DNA of 64,000 bases, taken from assembly GCA_000751555.1 (NCBI GenBank), contig CCEZ01000044.1, forward strand, positions 1 through 64,000, read 5' to 3'. Source of the stretch: Anaerosalibacter massiliensis (lineage in GTDB: Bacteria; Bacillota; Clostridia; Tissierellales; Sporanaerobacteraceae). How positions within the stretch are numbered: the stretch's first letter is position 1; the number at the start of each line of letters is the position of its first letter. The notes beneath the pieces were generated by a model. That model saw only the letters and a list, made by a program, of their open reading frames with translations, was not told the DNA's origin and did not search any database. The position numbers were made by a program, and so were the translations under genes. This document shows positions 1-12,127 of this stretch, piece by piece.

Positions 1-5
1 CCCAT
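1..5 (-). CDS. tuf: Start of a second elongation factor Tu gene (partial, off the edge)
   Basis: The first five bases read ATGGG on the minus strand. They are preceded by a ribosome binding site and spacer (about AAGGAGGAAGTAAA) that is base-for-base the same as that in front of the complete tuf gene ending at 14704. In most bacteria tuf follows fusA in the str operon, which is the position here. The identification is inference from the shared start context and gene order, because only the first codon and two bases lie in the window. Confidence 0.5.
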
Positions 6-33
6 TTTACTTCCTCCTTATATAAGAAATAAT

Positions 34-2100
34 TTATTTATCTCCTAATATTTTTTCAGCTATACTATTTGGTACTGGCTCATAATGATCAAATTGCATT
101 GTATAATTACCTCTACCCTGTGTATTTGATCTAAGGTCAGTTGCATAACCAAACATTTCTGCTAATGGAACATATCCATCTATTACCTGAAGTCCATTTC
201 TGCTTTCCATTCCCTCGATTCTACCACGTCTAGAATTAATATCTCCTATTACATCTCCCATATATTCTTCTGGAACTGTTACTTCTACTTTCATAATTGG
301 TTCTAGAAGTACTGGGTTAGCTTTTTCCATAGCTTCTTTAAAGCCCATAGAACCTGCTATCTTAAATGCCATCTCTGATGAGTCTACATCGTGATAAGAA
401 CCGTCATATAATGTAACTTTCATATCTAGAACTGGATATCCACCAACTACACCACTATGCATTGCTTCTTGAATTCCTTCATCAACTGCCGGTATATATT
501 CTTTAGGAACTACTCCTCCAACTATCTTATTTACAAACTCATATCCTTTACCTTCATTTGGTTCAACTTTAAGTTTTACATGACCATATTGTCCACGTCC
601 TCCAGATTGTCTTACATATTTTCCTTCAGCTTCCGCTTCAGTAGTAATACCTTCTTTATAAGCTACTTGAGGACTTCCAACATTTGCCTCTACCTTGAAT
701 TCTCTAAGGAGTCTATCTACTATAATCTCTAAATGAAGTTCTCCCATTCCCGCTATTATAGTTTGACCTGTTTCTTCATCTGTATGAGTCTTGAATGTTG
801 GGTCTTCTTCAGCAAGCTTTGTTAAAGCTATACTCATTTTTTCTTGACTAGCTTTTGTCTTAGGTTCAATAGCTACATCAATTACAGGTTCTGGAAACTC
901 CATAGATTCAAGTATTATTGGATGTTCTTCATCACATAATGTATCACCAGTTGCAGTAGCTTTAAGTCCTACTGCAGCTGCAATATCTCCAGCATAAACT
1001 TCATCAACTTCTTCTCTCTTGTTAGCATGCATTAAAAGAATTCTTCCTATTCTTTCTTTTTTCTTTGTTGCAGAATTATATACATAACTTCCTGATTTTA
1101 AGCTTCCTGAATAAACTCTAAAGAAAGCAAGCTTACCAACATAAGGATCTGCCATTATTTTAAATGCTAGAGCTGAGAAAGGTTCATCATCTGATGATTT
1201 CCTTTCGCCTTCTTCATCTGTTTCCATTTCTATTCCCTTGATTGGTGGTATATCTAATGGTGAAGGCATATAATCTACAATCGCATCTATTAATGGTTGA
1301 ACCCCTCTATTCTTATATGATGAACCACATAAAACTGGAGTTATTTCAACTTTTATTGTAGCTTTCCTTATAGCTCTCTTAATCTCCTCAGGAGTGATTT
1401 CTTCTCCCTCAAGATATTTAACCATAAGTTCATCATCATGTTCTGCTATCTTTTCTAGCATTTTTTCTCTATATTCATCTGCTAAATCCTTCATATCTTC
1501 TGGTATATCTTCTATCTCAAATTTTGAACCTAGCTCATCTTGATAAACTCTGGCATTCATTTCTATAAGATCTACAACCCCTTGGAAATTATCTTCTTTT
1601 CCTATAGGCAATTGTACTGGTACAGGAGTAGCATTTAATCTTTCTTCAATCATATTTACTGTTCTAAAAAAGTCTGCTCCCAAAATATCCATCTTATTTA
1701 TGAAAGCCATACGTGGTACATGATACTTATCTGCTTGACGCCATACTGTTTCAGATTGTGGTTCTACTCCGCCTTTGGCACAGAAAAGTGCTACTGCACC
1801 ATCGAGAACACGAAGAGATCTTTCTACTTCAACAGTAAAGTCCACGTGTCCTGGTGTGTCTATGACATTGATCCTGTGTTCCTTCCAATGACATGTAGTA
1901 GCTGCAGAGGTTATAGTAATTCCTCTTTCTTGCTCTTGTTCCATCCAGTCCATTTGTGCTGAACCTTCATGGGTTTCACCTAGTTTATGAATTTTTCCAG
2001 TATAGAAAAGTATTCTTTCTGTAGTGGTAGTTTTTCCAGCATCTATATGAGCCATTATACCTATATTACGAATTTTATCTAATGAAAATTCTCTAGGCAC
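34..2100 (-). CDS. fusA: Elongation factor G
   Basis: This 688-residue translational GTPase drives tRNA-mRNA translocation on the ribosome and, with RRF, ribosome recycling. The N-terminus carries the P-loop [15 protein letters not shown] (about residues 17-31), the G2/G3 region with DTPGHVDF (about 81-88) and the NKMD motif (about 135-138). Domains II to V follow, with the conserved [12 protein letters not shown] stretch in domain IV. Length is normal for EF-G1. It lies 60 bases after rpsG and 29 bases before the second tuf start, so it belongs to the str operon. A second, divergent EF-G-like protein is at 42879-44942. This copy is the canonical one because it sits in the str operon and has no substitutions in the G motifs. 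Confidence 0.98.
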   Translation of the reverse strand: MPREFSLDKIRNIGIMAHIDAGKTTTTERILFYTGKIHKLGETHEGSAQMDWMEQEQERGITITSAATTCHWKEHRINVIDTPGHVDFTVEVERSLRVLDGAVALFCAKGGVEPQSETVWRQADKYHVPRMAFINKMDILGADFFRTVNMIEERLNATPVPVQLPIGKEDNFQGVVDLIEMNARVYQDELGSKFEIEDIPEDMKDLADEYREKMLEKIAEHDDELMVKYLEGEEITPEEIKRAIRKATIKVEITPVLCGSSYKNRGVQPLIDAIVDYMPSPLDIPPIKGIEMETDEEGERKSSDDEPFSALAFKIMADPYVGKLAFFRVYSGSLKSGSYVYNSATKKKERIGRILLMHANKREEVDEVYAGDIAAAVGLKATATGDTLCDEEHPIILESMEFPEPVIDVAIEPKTKASQEKMSIALTKLAEEDPTFKTHTDEETGQTIIAGMGELHLEIIVDRLLREFKVEANVGSPQVAYKEGITTEAEAEGKYVRQSGGRGQYGHVKLKVEPNEGKGYEFVNKIVGGVVPKEYIPAVDEGIQEAMHSGVVGGYPVLDMKVTLYDGSYHDVDSSEMAFKIAGSMGFKEAMEKANPVLLEPIMKVEVTVPEEYMGDVIGDINSRRGRIEGMESRNGLQVIDGYVPLAEMFGYATDLRSNTQGRGNYTMQFDHYEPVPNSIAEKILGDK

Positions 2101-2159
2101 AGTACTCCTCCTTTCTGTATATATCTCATTTTATTTTTTAATCTTCTTATCTATTTTTA

Positions 2160-2630
2160 TTACCATCTATAATGTGCAAAAGCTTTATTTGCTTCAGCCA
2201 TTTTATGAGTTTCTTCTTTCTTTTTAACACTAGCACCAGTATTGTTTGCGGCATCTAGTATTTCTTTTGCTAATCTTTCAGTCATAGTTTTTTCGCCTCT
2301 AGCTCTTGAATATCTAACTAGCCAACGAAGACCTAGTGTTTCTCTTCTTTCTGGTCTAACTTCAATTGGAACTTGGTATGTTGCTCCTCCAATTCTCCTA
2401 CCTTTAACTTCTAATACTGGCATTATATTGTTCATAGCTTTATAAAAAGTTTCTAAAGGTTCTTCACCTGTTTGTTCTTTCATATATTCAAATGCCCCAT
2501 ATACAATGTTTTGAGAAATACCCTTCTTGCCATCTAACATTACTTGATTTATTAGTTTAGTAACTAATTCATCATTATATAATGGATCTGGCATCACATA
2601 TCTTTTTATTATATGTCCTTTTCTTGGCAC
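2160..2630 (-). CDS. rpsG: 30S ribosomal protein S7
   Basis: S7 is a primary 16S rRNA binding protein that organises the 3' (head) domain of the small subunit and contacts E-site tRNA. The product begins PRKGHIIKR and ends AFAHYRW, and is 156 residues long, the usual size. I chose the GTG at 2630 because the ribosome binding site GGAGGGAAGC lies just before it. The longer reading from 2651 would put seven unusual residues in front of the conserved start and overlap that site. It is between rpsL and fusA in the str operon. Confidence 0.97.
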   Translation of the reverse strand: MPRKGHIIKRYVMPDPLYNDELVTKLINQVMLDGKKGISQNIVYGAFEYMKEQTGEEPLETFYKAMNNIMPVLEVKGRRIGGATYQVPIEVRPERRETLGLRWLVRYSRARGEKTMTERLAKEILDAANNTGASVKKKEETHKMAEANKAFAHYRW

Positions 2631-2750
2631 TTCGCTTCCCTCCTTAACCATAAAATAGTATATTCATAGGTACTCGACAAAATGTCTTGCCGCTGTGCCC
2701 AAAATGCATATCTATATAAATGGATTTAGTCCAATGCATTCCAGCACTAA

Positions 2751-3167
2751 TTATTTCTTCTTAGGTTTTTTAGCCCCATATTTAGATCTTGATTGCATTC
2801 TATCTTCTACACCAGCTGCATCAAGAGCACCTCTTACAATATGGTATCTAACACCTGGTAGGTCTTTAACCCTTCCACCTCTTACCAAAACAACACTATG
2901 TTCTTGTAAGTTGTGTCCAATTCCTGGAATATAAGCTGTAACTTCCATTCCATTTGTAAGCCTAACCCTCGCAACTTTTCTTAGAGCTGAGTTAGGTTTT
3001 TTAGGAGTAACAGTTTTTACAGCTGTACAAACTCCTCTCTTTTGTGGTGAATTAACATTAGTAGTTCTCTTTTTAAGAGAATTGAAATTCACACCCAATG
3101 CTGGTGATTTTGATTTTTCTAAAACATCTTTTCTGCCTTTTCTTATTAATTGATTAATTGTTGGCAT
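2751..3167 (-). CDS. rpsL: 30S ribosomal protein S12
   Basis: S12 lines the decoding centre and takes part in tRNA selection. The protein starts [13 protein letters not shown] and contains [15 protein letters not shown], including the lysine whose replacement gives streptomycin resistance, so the wild-type (sensitive) residue is present. At 138 residues it is normal for Gram-positive S12, ending in a basic [11 protein letters not shown] tail. A GGAGGTG ribosome binding site precedes the ATG. It follows the L7Ae-like gene by 27 bases and precedes rpsG by 120 bases. Confidence 0.98.
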   Translation of the reverse strand: MPTINQLIRKGRKDVLEKSKSPALGVNFNSLKKRTTNVNSPQKRGVCTAVKTVTPKKPNSALRKVARVRLTNGMEVTAYIPGIGHNLQEHSVVLVRGGRVKDLPGVRYHIVRGALDAAGVEDRMQSRSKYGAKKPKKK

Positions 3168-3194
3168 CTAGGCACCTCCTTCTACATTGTATAT

Positions 3195-3437
3195 TTATTT
3201 TAACAGTGCAGCACTTGCTGCACTAACTTCAATGCCACATGCATTACCTAATTCTTTCATAGTATTTACATAAATTATATCTACAGATTTTTCATTACAT
3301 AGTTTTTCTATGTCTCTTGTTACTTTATTTTCTGCATCTTTTGCTATAAATACTATATCCACGTCTCCATTTAAAACAGCTCTTTTAACCTGTTTCGTAC
3401 CTACAATTTTATTCCCATCATTCAACTTTGATAACAT
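3195..3437 (-). CDS. rplGB: L7Ae-family ribosomal protein (YbxF/RplGB type)
   Basis: This 80-residue protein has the L7Ae/L30e/S12e/Gadd45 fold pattern with VKRAVLNGDVDIVFIAKDAENKV and a C-terminal VNTMKELGNACGIEVSA. Members of this family bind kink-turn RNA, and the B. subtilis relative YbxF sits in the same place between rpoC and rpsL. The likely role is an accessory ribosome or structured-RNA binding protein; that is family knowledge, not seen here. It has a good GGAGGAAGC ribosome binding site. A 16-bp perfect inverted repeat lies between it and rpoC. Confidence 0.88.
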   Translation of the reverse strand: MLSKLNDGNKIVGTKQVKRAVLNGDVDIVFIAKDAENKVTRDIEKLCNEKSVDIIYVNTMKELGNACGIEVSAASAALLK

Positions 3438-3462
3438 AAAGCTTCCTCCTTTATTTAAACAT

Positions 3463-3503
3463 CTTAAATGTTATGTAGAGAAAATCCCTACATAACATTT
3501 AAG
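3463..3503. repeat. Perfect 16-bp inverted repeat between rpoC and rplGB
   Basis: Arms 3463-3478 and 3488-3503 are exact reverse complements (CTTAAATGTTATGTAG and its complement), separated by nine bases. There is no T-run on either side, so it is not a typical intrinsic terminator. In the transcript it would form a long hairpin just upstream of the rplGB ribosome binding site and just after the rpoC stop codon. It could be a processing or stability element separating rpo from str messages, or a protein binding site. Confidence 0.85.
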
Positions 3504-3547
3504 CTCTTAAGAGTCCACTTATATTTGCACACTTATACATTTTATCA

Positions 3548-6500
3548 TCAGTTTTTTTCACTGTCAACAACATTTTCAATTAATTCTTCATCAATATCTT
3601 CAATATTAGGTGAAACTTCAACACTTCTGTATCTTCTCATTCCAGTACCAGCTGGTATAAGCTTACCTATTATTACATTTTCTTTAAGTCCTAGTAAATG
3701 ATCTTCTTTACCTTTTATAGCTGCCTCTGTAAGAACTCTAGTAGTCTCTTGGAATGAAGCTGCAGACAAGAAAGAATCTGTCGCCAAGGAAGCCTTGGTT
3801 ATTCCAAGAAGTGCCCTTCTTCCAACAGCCGGTCTTCCTCCATCACTTTCTATTTCCATATTTCTATCTTCAAAATCATGTAGACTTACTAAGCTGCCTG
3901 GCAATAAATCTGTATCTCCAGAATCTTCTATTTTAACTTTACCTAACATTTGTCTAACTATTATTTCAATATGTTTATCATCTATATCTACACCTTGAAG
4001 TCTATATACTCTTTGTACTTCTTTTACTATATAATTTTGTACTCCATGTACACCTTTAATTTTCAATATATCATGAGGATTTACAGATCCTTCTGTTATT
4101 TCATCTCCTGCTTCCACAAAATCCCCATCCCTAACTTTTAATCTGGAACCATAGGTTATATTATAGTTTTTTGATTCTCCATCTTTTGCAGTTATTACTA
4201 CTTCTTTTTTCTTCTTGGTATCATTGATAGAGACTTCTCCAGAAATCTCAGTTATTACAGCCAATCCTTTAGGTTTTCTTGCTTCAAATAGCTCCTCAAC
4301 CCTTGGAAGACCTTGAGTTATATCTGCTCCTGCAACTCCACCAGTGTGGAAAGTACGCATTGTAAGCTGAGTTCCTGGCTCTCCTATAGATTGGGCTGCT
4401 ATAGTACCTACTGCTTCACCTACATTTACTTTCTGACCATTGGCAAGATTTCTACCATAGCATTTTGCACATACTCCATAGCGAGCCTTACATCCAAGTA
4501 CCGTTCTTACTTTTACTTGTTTAATTCCTGCTTTATCTATTTCATCTGCCATATCCTCTGATATTAATTCATCTTTTCTAGCTAATACTTCTCCAGTATT
4601 TGGATCTTTTATATCCTCAAATGGATATCTTCCAATAATCCTATCTCTTAATTCTTCTATTACTTCTTTTCCATCTTTAAAGTCTTTTGCAACCATATAT
4701 TGATCTGTTTCACAATCTTCTTCTCTTACTATAACATCTTGACTTACATCTACAAGTCTTCTTGTTAAATATCCTGAATCTGCCGTTCTAAGAGCGGTAT
4801 CAGCAAGACCTTTTCTTGAACCATGAGTAGATATAAAGAACTCTAATACACTTAGTCCTTCACGGAAGTTAGCTTTTATAGGGATTTCTACTGTCTTACC
4901 TGAAGCATTTGCCATAAGACCACGCATACCTGCAAGCTGTCTTATTTGGTTTTTACTTCCTCTAGCTCCTGAGTTAGCCATTATATATACATTATTTAAC
5001 CTATCTAGCCCTTCCATTAGTTCTTTAGTCAATTCATCTGTAGTTTCAGTCCATACTTCTATTACTTTTTCATATCTTTCTTCATCTGAAATAAGTCCTC
5101 TTCTATAGGATTTTTCAAATTTATCTACTTTTTCTTCAGCTTTTGCTATAAGTTCCGGTTTTTTAGCAGGTACTGTTATATCTCCCATACTAACTGTTAC
5201 TGCACCTATAGTTGAATAATGATATCCTACTTCTTTTATATGATCGAGAACTGTAGCAGTTACTGTATTGCCATGTCTTCTATAACATTTTTCAATTATT
5301 TTTCCTAACGTACCTTTATCTACTACTCTATCTATTTCAAGAGAATACTTATCTTCATCTCTATTTACATAACCTAGATCCTGTGGAATATTTTCATTGA
5401 AAATAAACCTTCCTACTGTGCTTTCAACAAGTTTTCCATGGTCATTTTCATCTAGTTTTCTTCTTATTTTTACTTTAGAATGCACCCCAATTTTATTATT
5501 ATAATATGCAAGAAGCATTTCTTCATAGTCTTTAAATGTCTTGCCTTCTCCCTTTTTCTTATCTCCTTCTACAGTTAGATAATAACTTCCTAATACCATA
5601 TCTTGTGTAGGAGTAGTTATTGGTTTACCATCTTTTAATGCCAATATATTATTTACTGAAAGCATTAAAAGTCTTGCCTCTGCTTGTGCTTCCATTGAAA
5701 GAGGTACATGGACAGCCATTTGGTCACCATCAAAGTCTGCATTATAAGCTGTACAAACTAATGGGTGAAGTTTTATAGCCTTACCCTCTACTAATACTGG
5801 TTCAAAAGCTTGAATACCAAGTCTATGAAGAGTTGGAGCACGATTTAATAGTACTGGATGGTCTTTGATAACAGCATCCAATACATCCCATACTATAGGT
5901 TTAACTCGTTCTACCATTCTCTTAGCACTTTTTATATTATGTGCATATTCTTCCTCTACTAATTTTTTCATTACAAAAGGCTTAAATAATTCTAAGGCCA
6001 TTTTTTTAGGTAGTCCGCATTGATAAAAACTAAGCTCTGGCCCTACAACTATTACTGACCTTCCAGAATAGTCAACTCTTTTTCCAAGTAGATTCTGTCT
6101 AAATCTACCCTGCTTCCCTTTCAGCATATCTGATAGAGATTTAAGAGGTCTATTTCCTGGGCCTGTAACTGGCCTGCCCCTTCTTCCATTGTCAATCAAT
6201 GCATCTACCGCTTCTTGAAGCATTCTTTTTTCATTTCTAACTATAATGTCAGGAGCTCCTAGATCTAAAAGTCTTTTAAGTCTATTATTTCTATTAATTA
6301 CTCTTCTATATAAATCATTTAAATCGGAAGTCGCAAATCTTCCTCCATCTAGTTGTACCATAGGCCTTAAATCTGGTGGTATAACTGGTATTACATCTAG
6401 TATCATCCACTCTGGTTGATTACCTGATTTTCTAAATGCTTCTACAACTTCAAGTCTTCTAATAATCCTAACCCTTTTTTGTCCAGTCGCTTCTTTTAGT

Positions 6501-7102
6501 TGCATCCTCAAATCTTTTGCCTCTTTATCTAAATCTATTCTCTTAAGAAGCTCTTGTATAGCTTCTGCTCCCATCATTGCCATAAATTCATTTCCATACT
6601 TATCTAATGATTCCCTATATTCTGCTTCTGTTAATAATTGTTTTTGGGACAATGGAGTTTCGCCTGGTTCTATTACTATATAGGATGCAAAATAAAGAAC
6701 TCTTTCTAATGCTCGTGGTGACATATCAAGCATAAGCCCCATTCTACTAGGTATTCCTTTAAAATACCATATATGGGATACTGGGGCAGCTAATTCAATA
6801 TGCCCCATTCTCTCTCTTCTGACCTTAGCTTTAGTTACTTCCACACCACATCTATCACATACTACACCTTTATATCTTACTCTCTTATATTTACCACAAT
6901 GACATTCCCAATCCTTTGTTGGACCAAATATTTTTTCACAAAATAATCCTTCTTTTTCAGGCTTTAAAGTTCTATAATTTATTGTTTCTGGTTTCTTTAC
7001 TTCTCCTTTTGACCATTGCCTAATTTTTTCTGGAGAAGCTAAGCCAATTTTTATTGAATCAAAATTGTTAAGTTCAAACAAGGAGCTTTCTCTCCCTTCC
7101 AT
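3548..7102 (-). CDS. rpoC: DNA-directed RNA polymerase subunit beta-prime
   Basis: This 1184-residue catalytic subunit of RNA polymerase carries the active-site metal motif [12 protein letters not shown]. The N-terminal zinc site is CHCGKYKR...VCDRCG, a second zinc cluster includes [15 protein letters not shown], and the trigger-loop region follows ([16 protein letters not shown]). No large lineage insertions are evident. The length fits Gram-positive beta-prime. It follows rpoB by 61 bases in the same operon. The start ATGGAAGG is adopted from the open frame, with the conserved [20 protein letters not shown] start region next. Confidence 0.98.
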   Translation of the reverse strand: MEGRESSLFELNNFDSIKIGLASPEKIRQWSKGEVKKPETINYRTLKPEKEGLFCEKIFGPTKDWECHCGKYKRVRYKGVVCDRCGVEVTKAKVRRERMGHIELAAPVSHIWYFKGIPSRMGLMLDMSPRALERVLYFASYIVIEPGETPLSQKQLLTEAEYRESLDKYGNEFMAMMGAEAIQELLKRIDLDKEAKDLRMQLKEATGQKRVRIIRRLEVVEAFRKSGNQPEWMILDVIPVIPPDLRPMVQLDGGRFATSDLNDLYRRVINRNNRLKRLLDLGAPDIIVRNEKRMLQEAVDALIDNGRRGRPVTGPGNRPLKSLSDMLKGKQGRFRQNLLGKRVDYSGRSVIVVGPELSFYQCGLPKKMALELFKPFVMKKLVEEEYAHNIKSAKRMVERVKPIVWDVLDAVIKDHPVLLNRAPTLHRLGIQAFEPVLVEGKAIKLHPLVCTAYNADFDGDQMAVHVPLSMEAQAEARLLMLSVNNILALKDGKPITTPTQDMVLGSYYLTVEGDKKKGEGKTFKDYEEMLLAYYNNKIGVHSKVKIRRKLDENDHGKLVESTVGRFIFNENIPQDLGYVNRDEDKYSLEIDRVVDKGTLGKIIEKCYRRHGNTVTATVLDHIKEVGYHYSTIGAVTVSMGDITVPAKKPELIAKAEEKVDKFEKSYRRGLISDEERYEKVIEVWTETTDELTKELMEGLDRLNNVYIMANSGARGSKNQIRQLAGMRGLMANASGKTVEIPIKANFREGLSVLEFFISTHGSRKGLADTALRTADSGYLTRRLVDVSQDVIVREEDCETDQYMVAKDFKDGKEVIEELRDRIIGRYPFEDIKDPNTGEVLARKDELISEDMADEIDKAGIKQVKVRTVLGCKARYGVCAKCYGRNLANGQKVNVGEAVGTIAAQSIGEPGTQLTMRTFHTGGVAGADITQGLPRVEELFEARKPKGLAVITEISGEVSINDTKKKKEVVITAKDGESKNYNITYGSRLKVRDGDFVEAGDEITEGSVNPHDILKIKGVHGVQNYIVKEVQRVYRLQGVDIDDKHIEIIVRQMLGKVKIEDSGDTDLLPGSLVSLHDFEDRNMEIESDGGRPAVGRRALLGITKASLATDSFLSAASFQETTRVLTEAAIKGKEDHLLGLKENVIIGKLIPAGTGMRRYRSVEVSPNIEDIDEELIENVVDSEKN

Positions 7103-7163
7103 AGTAAAGTTTTAGACATTATTTCCTTAAAAAACACCTTCACTTTTAAAAAACGCAACAATC

Positions 7164-10100
7164 TTATTTACTTTCTTCCACTTCTTCTTCCCCAATCATT
7201 TCTAAGTCTGCAATATCATCATCTACCGATTCTTTTATTTCAATTTCTGTATCCTCTTCTGTAAGAACTTTTACATCAAGAGCTAAACTTTGCAGTTCTT
7301 TTATTAGTACTTTAAATGATTCTGGTACTCCAGGTTCTGGTATATTTTCTCCTTTCACTATTGCTTCATAAGTTTTTACACGTCCAACTACATCATCAGA
7401 TTTCACAGTTAGTATCTCTTGTAGAGTATGAGAAGCACCATAAGCTTCCAATGCCCAAACCTCCATCTCTCCAAATCTTTGTCCACCAAACTGTGCCTTT
7501 CCACCTAATGGTTGTTGAGTTACTAGTGAATATGGTCCTGTACTTCTTGCGTGAATCTTATCATCAACAAGATGATGAAGTTTCAACATATACATATATC
7601 CTACTGTAACAGAATTGTTGAAATATTCTCCTGTACGCCCGTCTCTTAGCATTATTTTACCATTTGCAGGATATCCTGCTTCAGTAAGTGCATCTATTAT
7701 ATCTTGTTCATTTGCACCGTCAAATACTGGTGTAGCTACTTTCCAACCTAATTTTTTAGCTGCTAACCCTAAATGCACTTCTAAAACCTGCCCCAAGTTC
7801 ATACGTGAAGGAACTCCTAATGGATTCAATACTATCTCTACTGGCGTACCATCAGGTAAATAAGGCATATCTTCTTCAGGAAGAATTCTTGAAACTACAC
7901 CTTTATTTCCATGACGTCCACACATTTTATCTCCTACATTAATCTTTCTCTTAGTAGCTACATAAACTCTCACCATTTGATTTACACCTGGTGGAAGTTC
8001 ATCTCCATTTTCTCTAGTAAATATTTTAACATCTACAACTATTCCAGTTTCTCCATGAGGCACTCTTAAAGAAGTATCTCTAACCTCTCTAGCTTTTTCT
8101 CCGAAAATAGCTCTTAAAAGCCTTTCTTCTGCTGTAAGTTCTGTTTCACCTTTTGGAGTTACTTTTCCTACTAAAATATCTCCGGACTTAACTTCAGCAC
8201 CAATTCGCACTATACCTCTTTCATCTAGATCTTTCAGCATATCTTCTCCAACATTTGGAATATCTCTAGTAATCTCCTCAGGTCCTAGTTTTGTATCTCT
8301 CGCTTCTGATTCATATTCTTCTATGTGGACAGATGTCAATATATCATTTTTTACTGCTTTTTCACTTATAAGTATGGCATCTTCATAGTTATATCCTTCC
8401 CAAGTCATAAAAGCTACTAATAGATTTTTCCCAAGAGCTATTTCTCCCATATCCGTACTTGGTCCATCAGCAATAACTGTACCTTCGTTTACTCTTTCAC
8501 CTTTTTCAACTATAGGTCTTTGATTTATGCAAGTTCCTTGATTGGAACGCTTAAATTTAAGTAATCTATATCTATCTATTTTTCCATCTTCATCTCTTCT
8601 TACTAATATCTCATCAGAAGATACTTTTTCTACAAGGCCACTATTTCTAGCTATAACTACTACTCCTGAATCTCTTGCCGCCTTATATTCTATCCCTGTA
8701 CCTATAATTGGAGATTCAGCTTTTAGTAGTGGAACTGCTTGACGCTGCATATTAGCTCCCATCAAAGCTCTATTAGCATCATCATTTTCCAAGAAAGGAA
8801 TCATAGCAGTACCTACAGAAACTATTTGCTTTGGTGAAACATCCATGTAACTTACATCTTTGCTAGGGAATATATCTATAACTCCATTTTTACCCCTTGC
8901 TATTACTCTCTTATTTATAAATTTACCCTCTTCATCTAATTCTTCATTAGATTGAGCTATAATAAAACCATCTTCTAGATCTGCTGTTAAATACTCAATC
9001 TCTTCAGTTACAACACCTCTTTTTTTATCTACTTTTCTATAGGGTACTTCAATAAATCCATATTCATTTATTCTTGCATAAGTTGTAAGTGAAGTGATCA
9101 AACCTATATTAGGTCCTTCTGGCGTTTCAATAGGACACATTCTTCCATAGTGGGAATGATGAACGTCCCTAACTTCAAATCCTGCCCTATCTCTGCTAAG
9201 TCCACCTGGTCCTAATGCGGACATTCTTCTTTTATGAGTTAATTCTGCTAATGGATTAGTTTGATCCATAAATTGTGATAATTGACTGCTACCAAAAAAT
9301 TCCTTGATAGAAGCTACTACAGGTCTTATATTTATAAGAGCTTGAGGGGTTGCTACATCTATATCTTGAATAGTCATTCTTTCTCTAACTACTCTTTCCA
9401 TTCTAGATAGACCAATTCTAAATTGGTTTTGAAGGAGCTCACCAACTGAGCGAAGTCTTCTATTTCCTAAGTGATCTATATCATCTGTGTTCCCCACTCC
9501 AAAAAATAAATTAAATTCATAACTAATACTTGCTATAATATCGTCTTTAATAATATTTTTTGGAGATATCTCCCTTATTCTATCTTTTATAGCTTCTCTC
9601 AATTCATCTGGTTCTTCACAACTGTCTATTATTTCTTTCATAACGGGATAATAAACTTTCTCCTTAAGACCTAAATCTTCAAGAGAAAAAGGAAGATCAA
9701 ATGCTTCTACATCAACAAAGTTATTTCCTACTACTCGTACAACTTTATCTTCTCCAACTAATATATCTACTTTATTAATTCCACTGTTTTCAATTTCTAT
9801 AGCTTTATCTAAATCTACTTTTTCTCCTTCATCTAAAAGAATTTCTCCAGTTTCAGGATCTATGATACTTTCTGCAGTTACATTTCCTACAATTCTATTT
9901 CTAAGGCCTAGTTTTTTATTGAATTTATATCTACCTACCTTTGCTAAATCATATCTTTTAGAGTCAAAAAATAGACTATTAATAAGAGATTTTGCACTAT
10001 CAACGGTAGGTGGTTCTCCAGGTCTTAGTCTTTTATATATTTCTATAAGGGCTTCATCTTCAGTTTTTGTGTTATCTTTTTCTAGAGTTTTTAATACTTC

Positions 10101-10742
10101 TTCCGTCTCTCCTAAAATTTCCATTATTTCTACATTTCCACTATAACCTAATGCCCTTAATAATGTGGTTATAGTCAATTTTCTTGTTCTATCAACCCTA
10201 ACATAAACTATATCATTGGAATCAGTTTCATATTCAAGCCATGCACCTCTATTTGGAATAACTGTTGATGAATAGAGTTTTTTCCCAGTCTTATCTATTT
10301 CAAAATCATAGTATACACTAGGGGATCTGACAAGCTGGCTTACTACTACCCTTTCAGCACCATTGATTATAAATGTTCCTTTTTCAGTCATTAGAGGGAA
10401 ATCACCCATGAACACTTCTTGTTCTTTTACTTCTCCAGTGTCTTTATTGATAAGTCTAACCTTTACTTTTAATGGAGCTGAATAATTTGCATCTCTTTCT
10501 CTTGCTTCATCTTCAGTATATTTTGGATCTTCCGATATATAATAGTCTACAAATTCTAGTATTAGATTGCCTGTATAGTCTTGGATAGGAGATATGTCTT
10601 CAAATACCTCTTTCAATCCCTCTTTTATAAACCATTCATAAGAGCTTTTTTGTACTTCAATTAAATCTGGTAAATCCAATACTTCATCAATCCTTGAATA
10701 ACTCATCCTAACACCTTTCCCGTATGTTACAGGATGTACCAT
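7164..10742 (-). CDS. rpoB: DNA-directed RNA polymerase subunit beta
   Basis: The subunit forms the beta pincer and the rifampicin pocket. The rifampicin cluster reads [20 protein letters not shown] followed by [13 protein letters not shown], with the sensitive residues in place. The C-terminal part has the switch/zipper region around [20 protein letters not shown] chose the ATG at 10742 ([10 protein letters not shown], 1192 residues), preceded by AGGGGTGAAAAAT. The open frame runs 14 codons further upstream, but those residues are hydrophobic and unconserved. A promoter match at 10898-10926 and the rplL terminator suggest rpoBC has its own transcription start. Confidence 0.97.
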   Translation of the reverse strand: MVHPVTYGKGVRMSYSRIDEVLDLPDLIEVQKSSYEWFIKEGLKEVFEDISPIQDYTGNLILEFVDYYISEDPKYTEDEARERDANYSAPLKVKVRLINKDTGEVKEQEVFMGDFPLMTEKGTFIINGAERVVVSQLVRSPSVYYDFEIDKTGKKLYSSTVIPNRGAWLEYETDSNDIVYVRVDRTRKLTITTLLRALGYSGNVEIMEILGETEEVLKTLEKDNTKTEDEALIEIYKRLRPGEPPTVDSAKSLINSLFFDSKRYDLAKVGRYKFNKKLGLRNRIVGNVTAESIIDPETGEILLDEGEKVDLDKAIEIENSGINKVDILVGEDKVVRVVGNNFVDVEAFDLPFSLEDLGLKEKVYYPVMKEIIDSCEEPDELREAIKDRIREISPKNIIKDDIIASISYEFNLFFGVGNTDDIDHLGNRRLRSVGELLQNQFRIGLSRMERVVRERMTIQDIDVATPQALINIRPVVASIKEFFGSSQLSQFMDQTNPLAELTHKRRMSALGPGGLSRDRAGFEVRDVHHSHYGRMCPIETPEGPNIGLITSLTTYARINEYGFIEVPYRKVDKKRGVVTEEIEYLTADLEDGFIIAQSNEELDEEGKFINKRVIARGKNGVIDIFPSKDVSYMDVSPKQIVSVGTAMIPFLENDDANRALMGANMQRQAVPLLKAESPIIGTGIEYKAARDSGVVVIARNSGLVEKVSSDEILVRRDEDGKIDRYRLLKFKRSNQGTCINQRPIVEKGERVNEGTVIADGPSTDMGEIALGKNLLVAFMTWEGYNYEDAILISEKAVKNDILTSVHIEEYESEARDTKLGPEEITRDIPNVGEDMLKDLDERGIVRIGAEVKSGDILVGKVTPKGETELTAEERLLRAIFGEKAREVRDTSLRVPHGETGIVVDVKIFTRENGDELPPGVNQMVRVYVATKRKINVGDKMCGRHGNKGVVSRILPEEDMPYLPDGTPVEIVLNPLGVPSRMNLGQVLEVHLGLAAKKLGWKVATPVFDGANEQDIIDALTEAGYPANGKIMLRDGRTGEYFNNSVTVGYMYMLKLHHLVDDKIHARSTGPYSLVTQQPLGGKAQFGGQRFGEMEVWALEAYGASHTLQEILTVKSDDVVGRVKTYEAIVKGENIPEPGVPESFKVLIKELQSLALDVKVLTEEDTEIEIKESVDDDIADLEMIGEEEVEESK

Positions 10743-10897
10743 ATATTTTTCACCCCTTATTAAAACTAAAATAGCCAAAAGCAATATGTACTTTTGGTAG
10801 TTATTGGCATTCTTTTAAAATGCAGATATTATAGTATTGCCATTTAAATAATATATTATTCATACCCTCCATAACTTCGATTATTATGCATCTAGAT

Positions 10898-10926
10898 ATG
10901 CTAACATATAAATTAAAATATGTCAA
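10898..10926 (-). promoter_or_regulatory. Sigma-A promoter for rpoBC
   Basis: On the minus strand TTGACA (10926-10921) is followed after 17 bases by TAGCAT (10903-10898). It lies between the rplL terminator and rpoB, leaving a leader of about 150 bases. Seen in sequence; start site inferred. Confidence 0.6.
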
Positions 10927-10960
10927 GAATTTTTTTGATTATGTACAATCTAAAGAAGTT

Positions 10961-10996
10961 TAAAAAAAAGGCTCTCTTTGATGAAAGCCTTTTTAG
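10961..10996 (-). terminator. Intrinsic terminator after rplL
   Basis: On the minus strand AAAAAGGCT(TTC) and (GAG)AGCCTTTTTTTT form a hairpin with a long T-run, directly after the rplL stop codon. It separates the rplJL message from rpoBC, probably with partial read-through. Confidence 0.8.
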
Positions 10997-11000
10997 TTCA

Positions 11001-11384
11001 TTACTTTAGTTCTACAGTTGCACCAACTTCTTCTAGCTTAGTTTTAATTTCTTCAGCTTCTTCTTTAGCTACTCCTTCTTTAACAGCCTTAGGTGCTGAA
11101 TCTACTAATTCTTTAGCTTCTTTTAATCCTAAGCTAGTAATATCTCTTACAGCTTTAATAACTTTGATTTTTTCAGCTCCAACTTCCTTTAGTACTACAT
11201 CAAATTCACTCTTTTCTTCTGCTGCTGGTGCTGCTCCACCTGCTGCTGGTGCTGCTGCCATTGCAACTGGTGCTTGAGCACTTACTCCAAATTCTTCTTC
11301 TAATTCTTTAACTAATTCTGATAGTTCTAGAACAGTAAGATTCTTTACTTCTTCAATTAAATTTTGAACTTTTTCACTTGCCAT
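11001..11384 (-). CDS. rplL: 50S ribosomal protein L7/L12
   Basis: This 127-residue acidic stalk protein recruits and stimulates translational GTPases. The N-terminal dimerisation domain ([29 protein letters not shown]) leads into an alanine-rich hinge ([15 protein letters not shown]). The C-terminal factor-binding domain has the [19 protein letters not shown] and [13 protein letters not shown] motifs. Codon use in the hinge is alanine-heavy but otherwise ordinary. It follows rplJ by 33 bases, and both are governed by the L10 leader upstream. Confidence 0.98.
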   Translation of the reverse strand: MASEKVQNLIEEVKNLTVLELSELVKELEEEFGVSAQAPVAMAAAPAAGGAAPAAEEKSEFDVVLKEVGAEKIKVIKAVRDITSLGLKEAKELVDSAPKAVKEGVAKEEAEEIKTKLEEVGATVELK

Positions 11385-11417
11385 TTTTAAAATCCCTCCA
11401 TAAAGTTTTTTGTTTTA

Positions 11418-11954
11418 TTAAGCTTCTTGCGCTTCTTTATCTTCTTTAATCGCATTTAATGCATATACAAGATTTCTGATATTTCCTTGTAGCACATTGA
11501 CAAATCCTGAAATTGGACCATTTAATCCTCCAAGAGTTTGTGCAATAAGTACTTCTTTTGATGGTAGATTTGCTAATTCTTTAATTTCATCTAAACCTAT
11601 TATATTACCATCAACTATACCAGCCTTTACTTCTAAATTATCATGGTCTTTTGAAAATTCATGAGTAATTTTAGCTGCTTTCACTGGATCATCATACCCA
11701 AAAGCTATTGCATTTGGACCAGTTAAAAATTCATTAAAGCCTTCAAATCCTGAGTCTTTAAAAGCAAATCTCATTAAAGTATTTTTATATACTTTATAAT
11801 CTACTCCTGCTTCTCTACATTTACTTCTTAACTCGTCCAATTCATCAACTTTTAGTCCTCTATAATCTACTAGAACTACTGATTGAGCTTTATCCACCTT
11901 TTCTTTTATCTCTTCTATTATCTCTTTCTTTCCTTGAAGTACTTGTTCTCTCAC
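11418..11954 (-). CDS. rplJ: 50S ribosomal protein L10
   Basis: L10 anchors the L7/L12 stalk to 23S rRNA and represses its own operon by binding the leader. I set the start at the GTG at 11954 (MREQVLQGKKEIIEEIKEKV; 178 residues) because AAGGAGGTGAAGCTT sits directly before it. The open frame continues 20 codons upstream, but those codons overlap an intrinsic terminator hairpin. Conserved parts include VVLVDYRGLKVDELDELR and KNTLMRFA. The C-terminal helix that binds L7/L12 dimers is present. Confidence 0.95.
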   Translation of the reverse strand: MREQVLQGKKEIIEEIKEKVDKAQSVVLVDYRGLKVDELDELRSKCREAGVDYKVYKNTLMRFAFKDSGFEGFNEFLTGPNAIAFGYDDPVKAAKITHEFSKDHDNLEVKAGIVDGNIIGLDEIKELANLPSKEVLIAQTLGGLNGPISGFVNVLQGNIRNLVYALNAIKEDKEAQEA

Positions 11955-11983
11955 AAGCTTCACCTCCTTAAAGATGCCCATAT

Positions 11984-12013
11984 AAAAAGTCTCTCCGCAG
12001 ACACAGAGAGACA
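11984..12013 (-). terminator. Attenuator hairpin of the L10 leader
   Basis: On the minus strand GTCTCTC and GAGAGAC form a stem around TGTGTCTGCG and are followed by TTTTTAT. This intrinsic terminator lies between the L10 leader and the rplJ ribosome binding site, so it can stop transcription before the gene. Confidence 0.8.
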
Positions 12014-12051
12014 TTGATTTCCTAGTTATATAAATTATCTAATCAATCAAA

Positions 12052-12110
12052 ATTCTCACCTCGGTAGGAATATTTAAGCTCATAAGCTCCTACTGTCTAC
12101 GGCAACTATA
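12052..12110 (-). ncRNA. Ribosomal protein L10 leader
   Basis: The minus strand carries GCCGTAGACAGTAGGAG and CCTACCGAGGTGAG, the conserved halves of the L10 leader found ahead of rplJ-rplL in Bacillota. The halves pair through AGTAGGAG/CCTACC, with a kink-turn-like internal loop. In the known family L10(L12)4 binds this RNA and lowers expression of rplJL. Here it stands between the promoter at 12128-12156 and the attenuator at 11984-12013. That layout supports transcriptional rather than only translational control. Confidence 0.85.
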
Positions 12111-12127
12111 TTTAATTAACGATAAGT

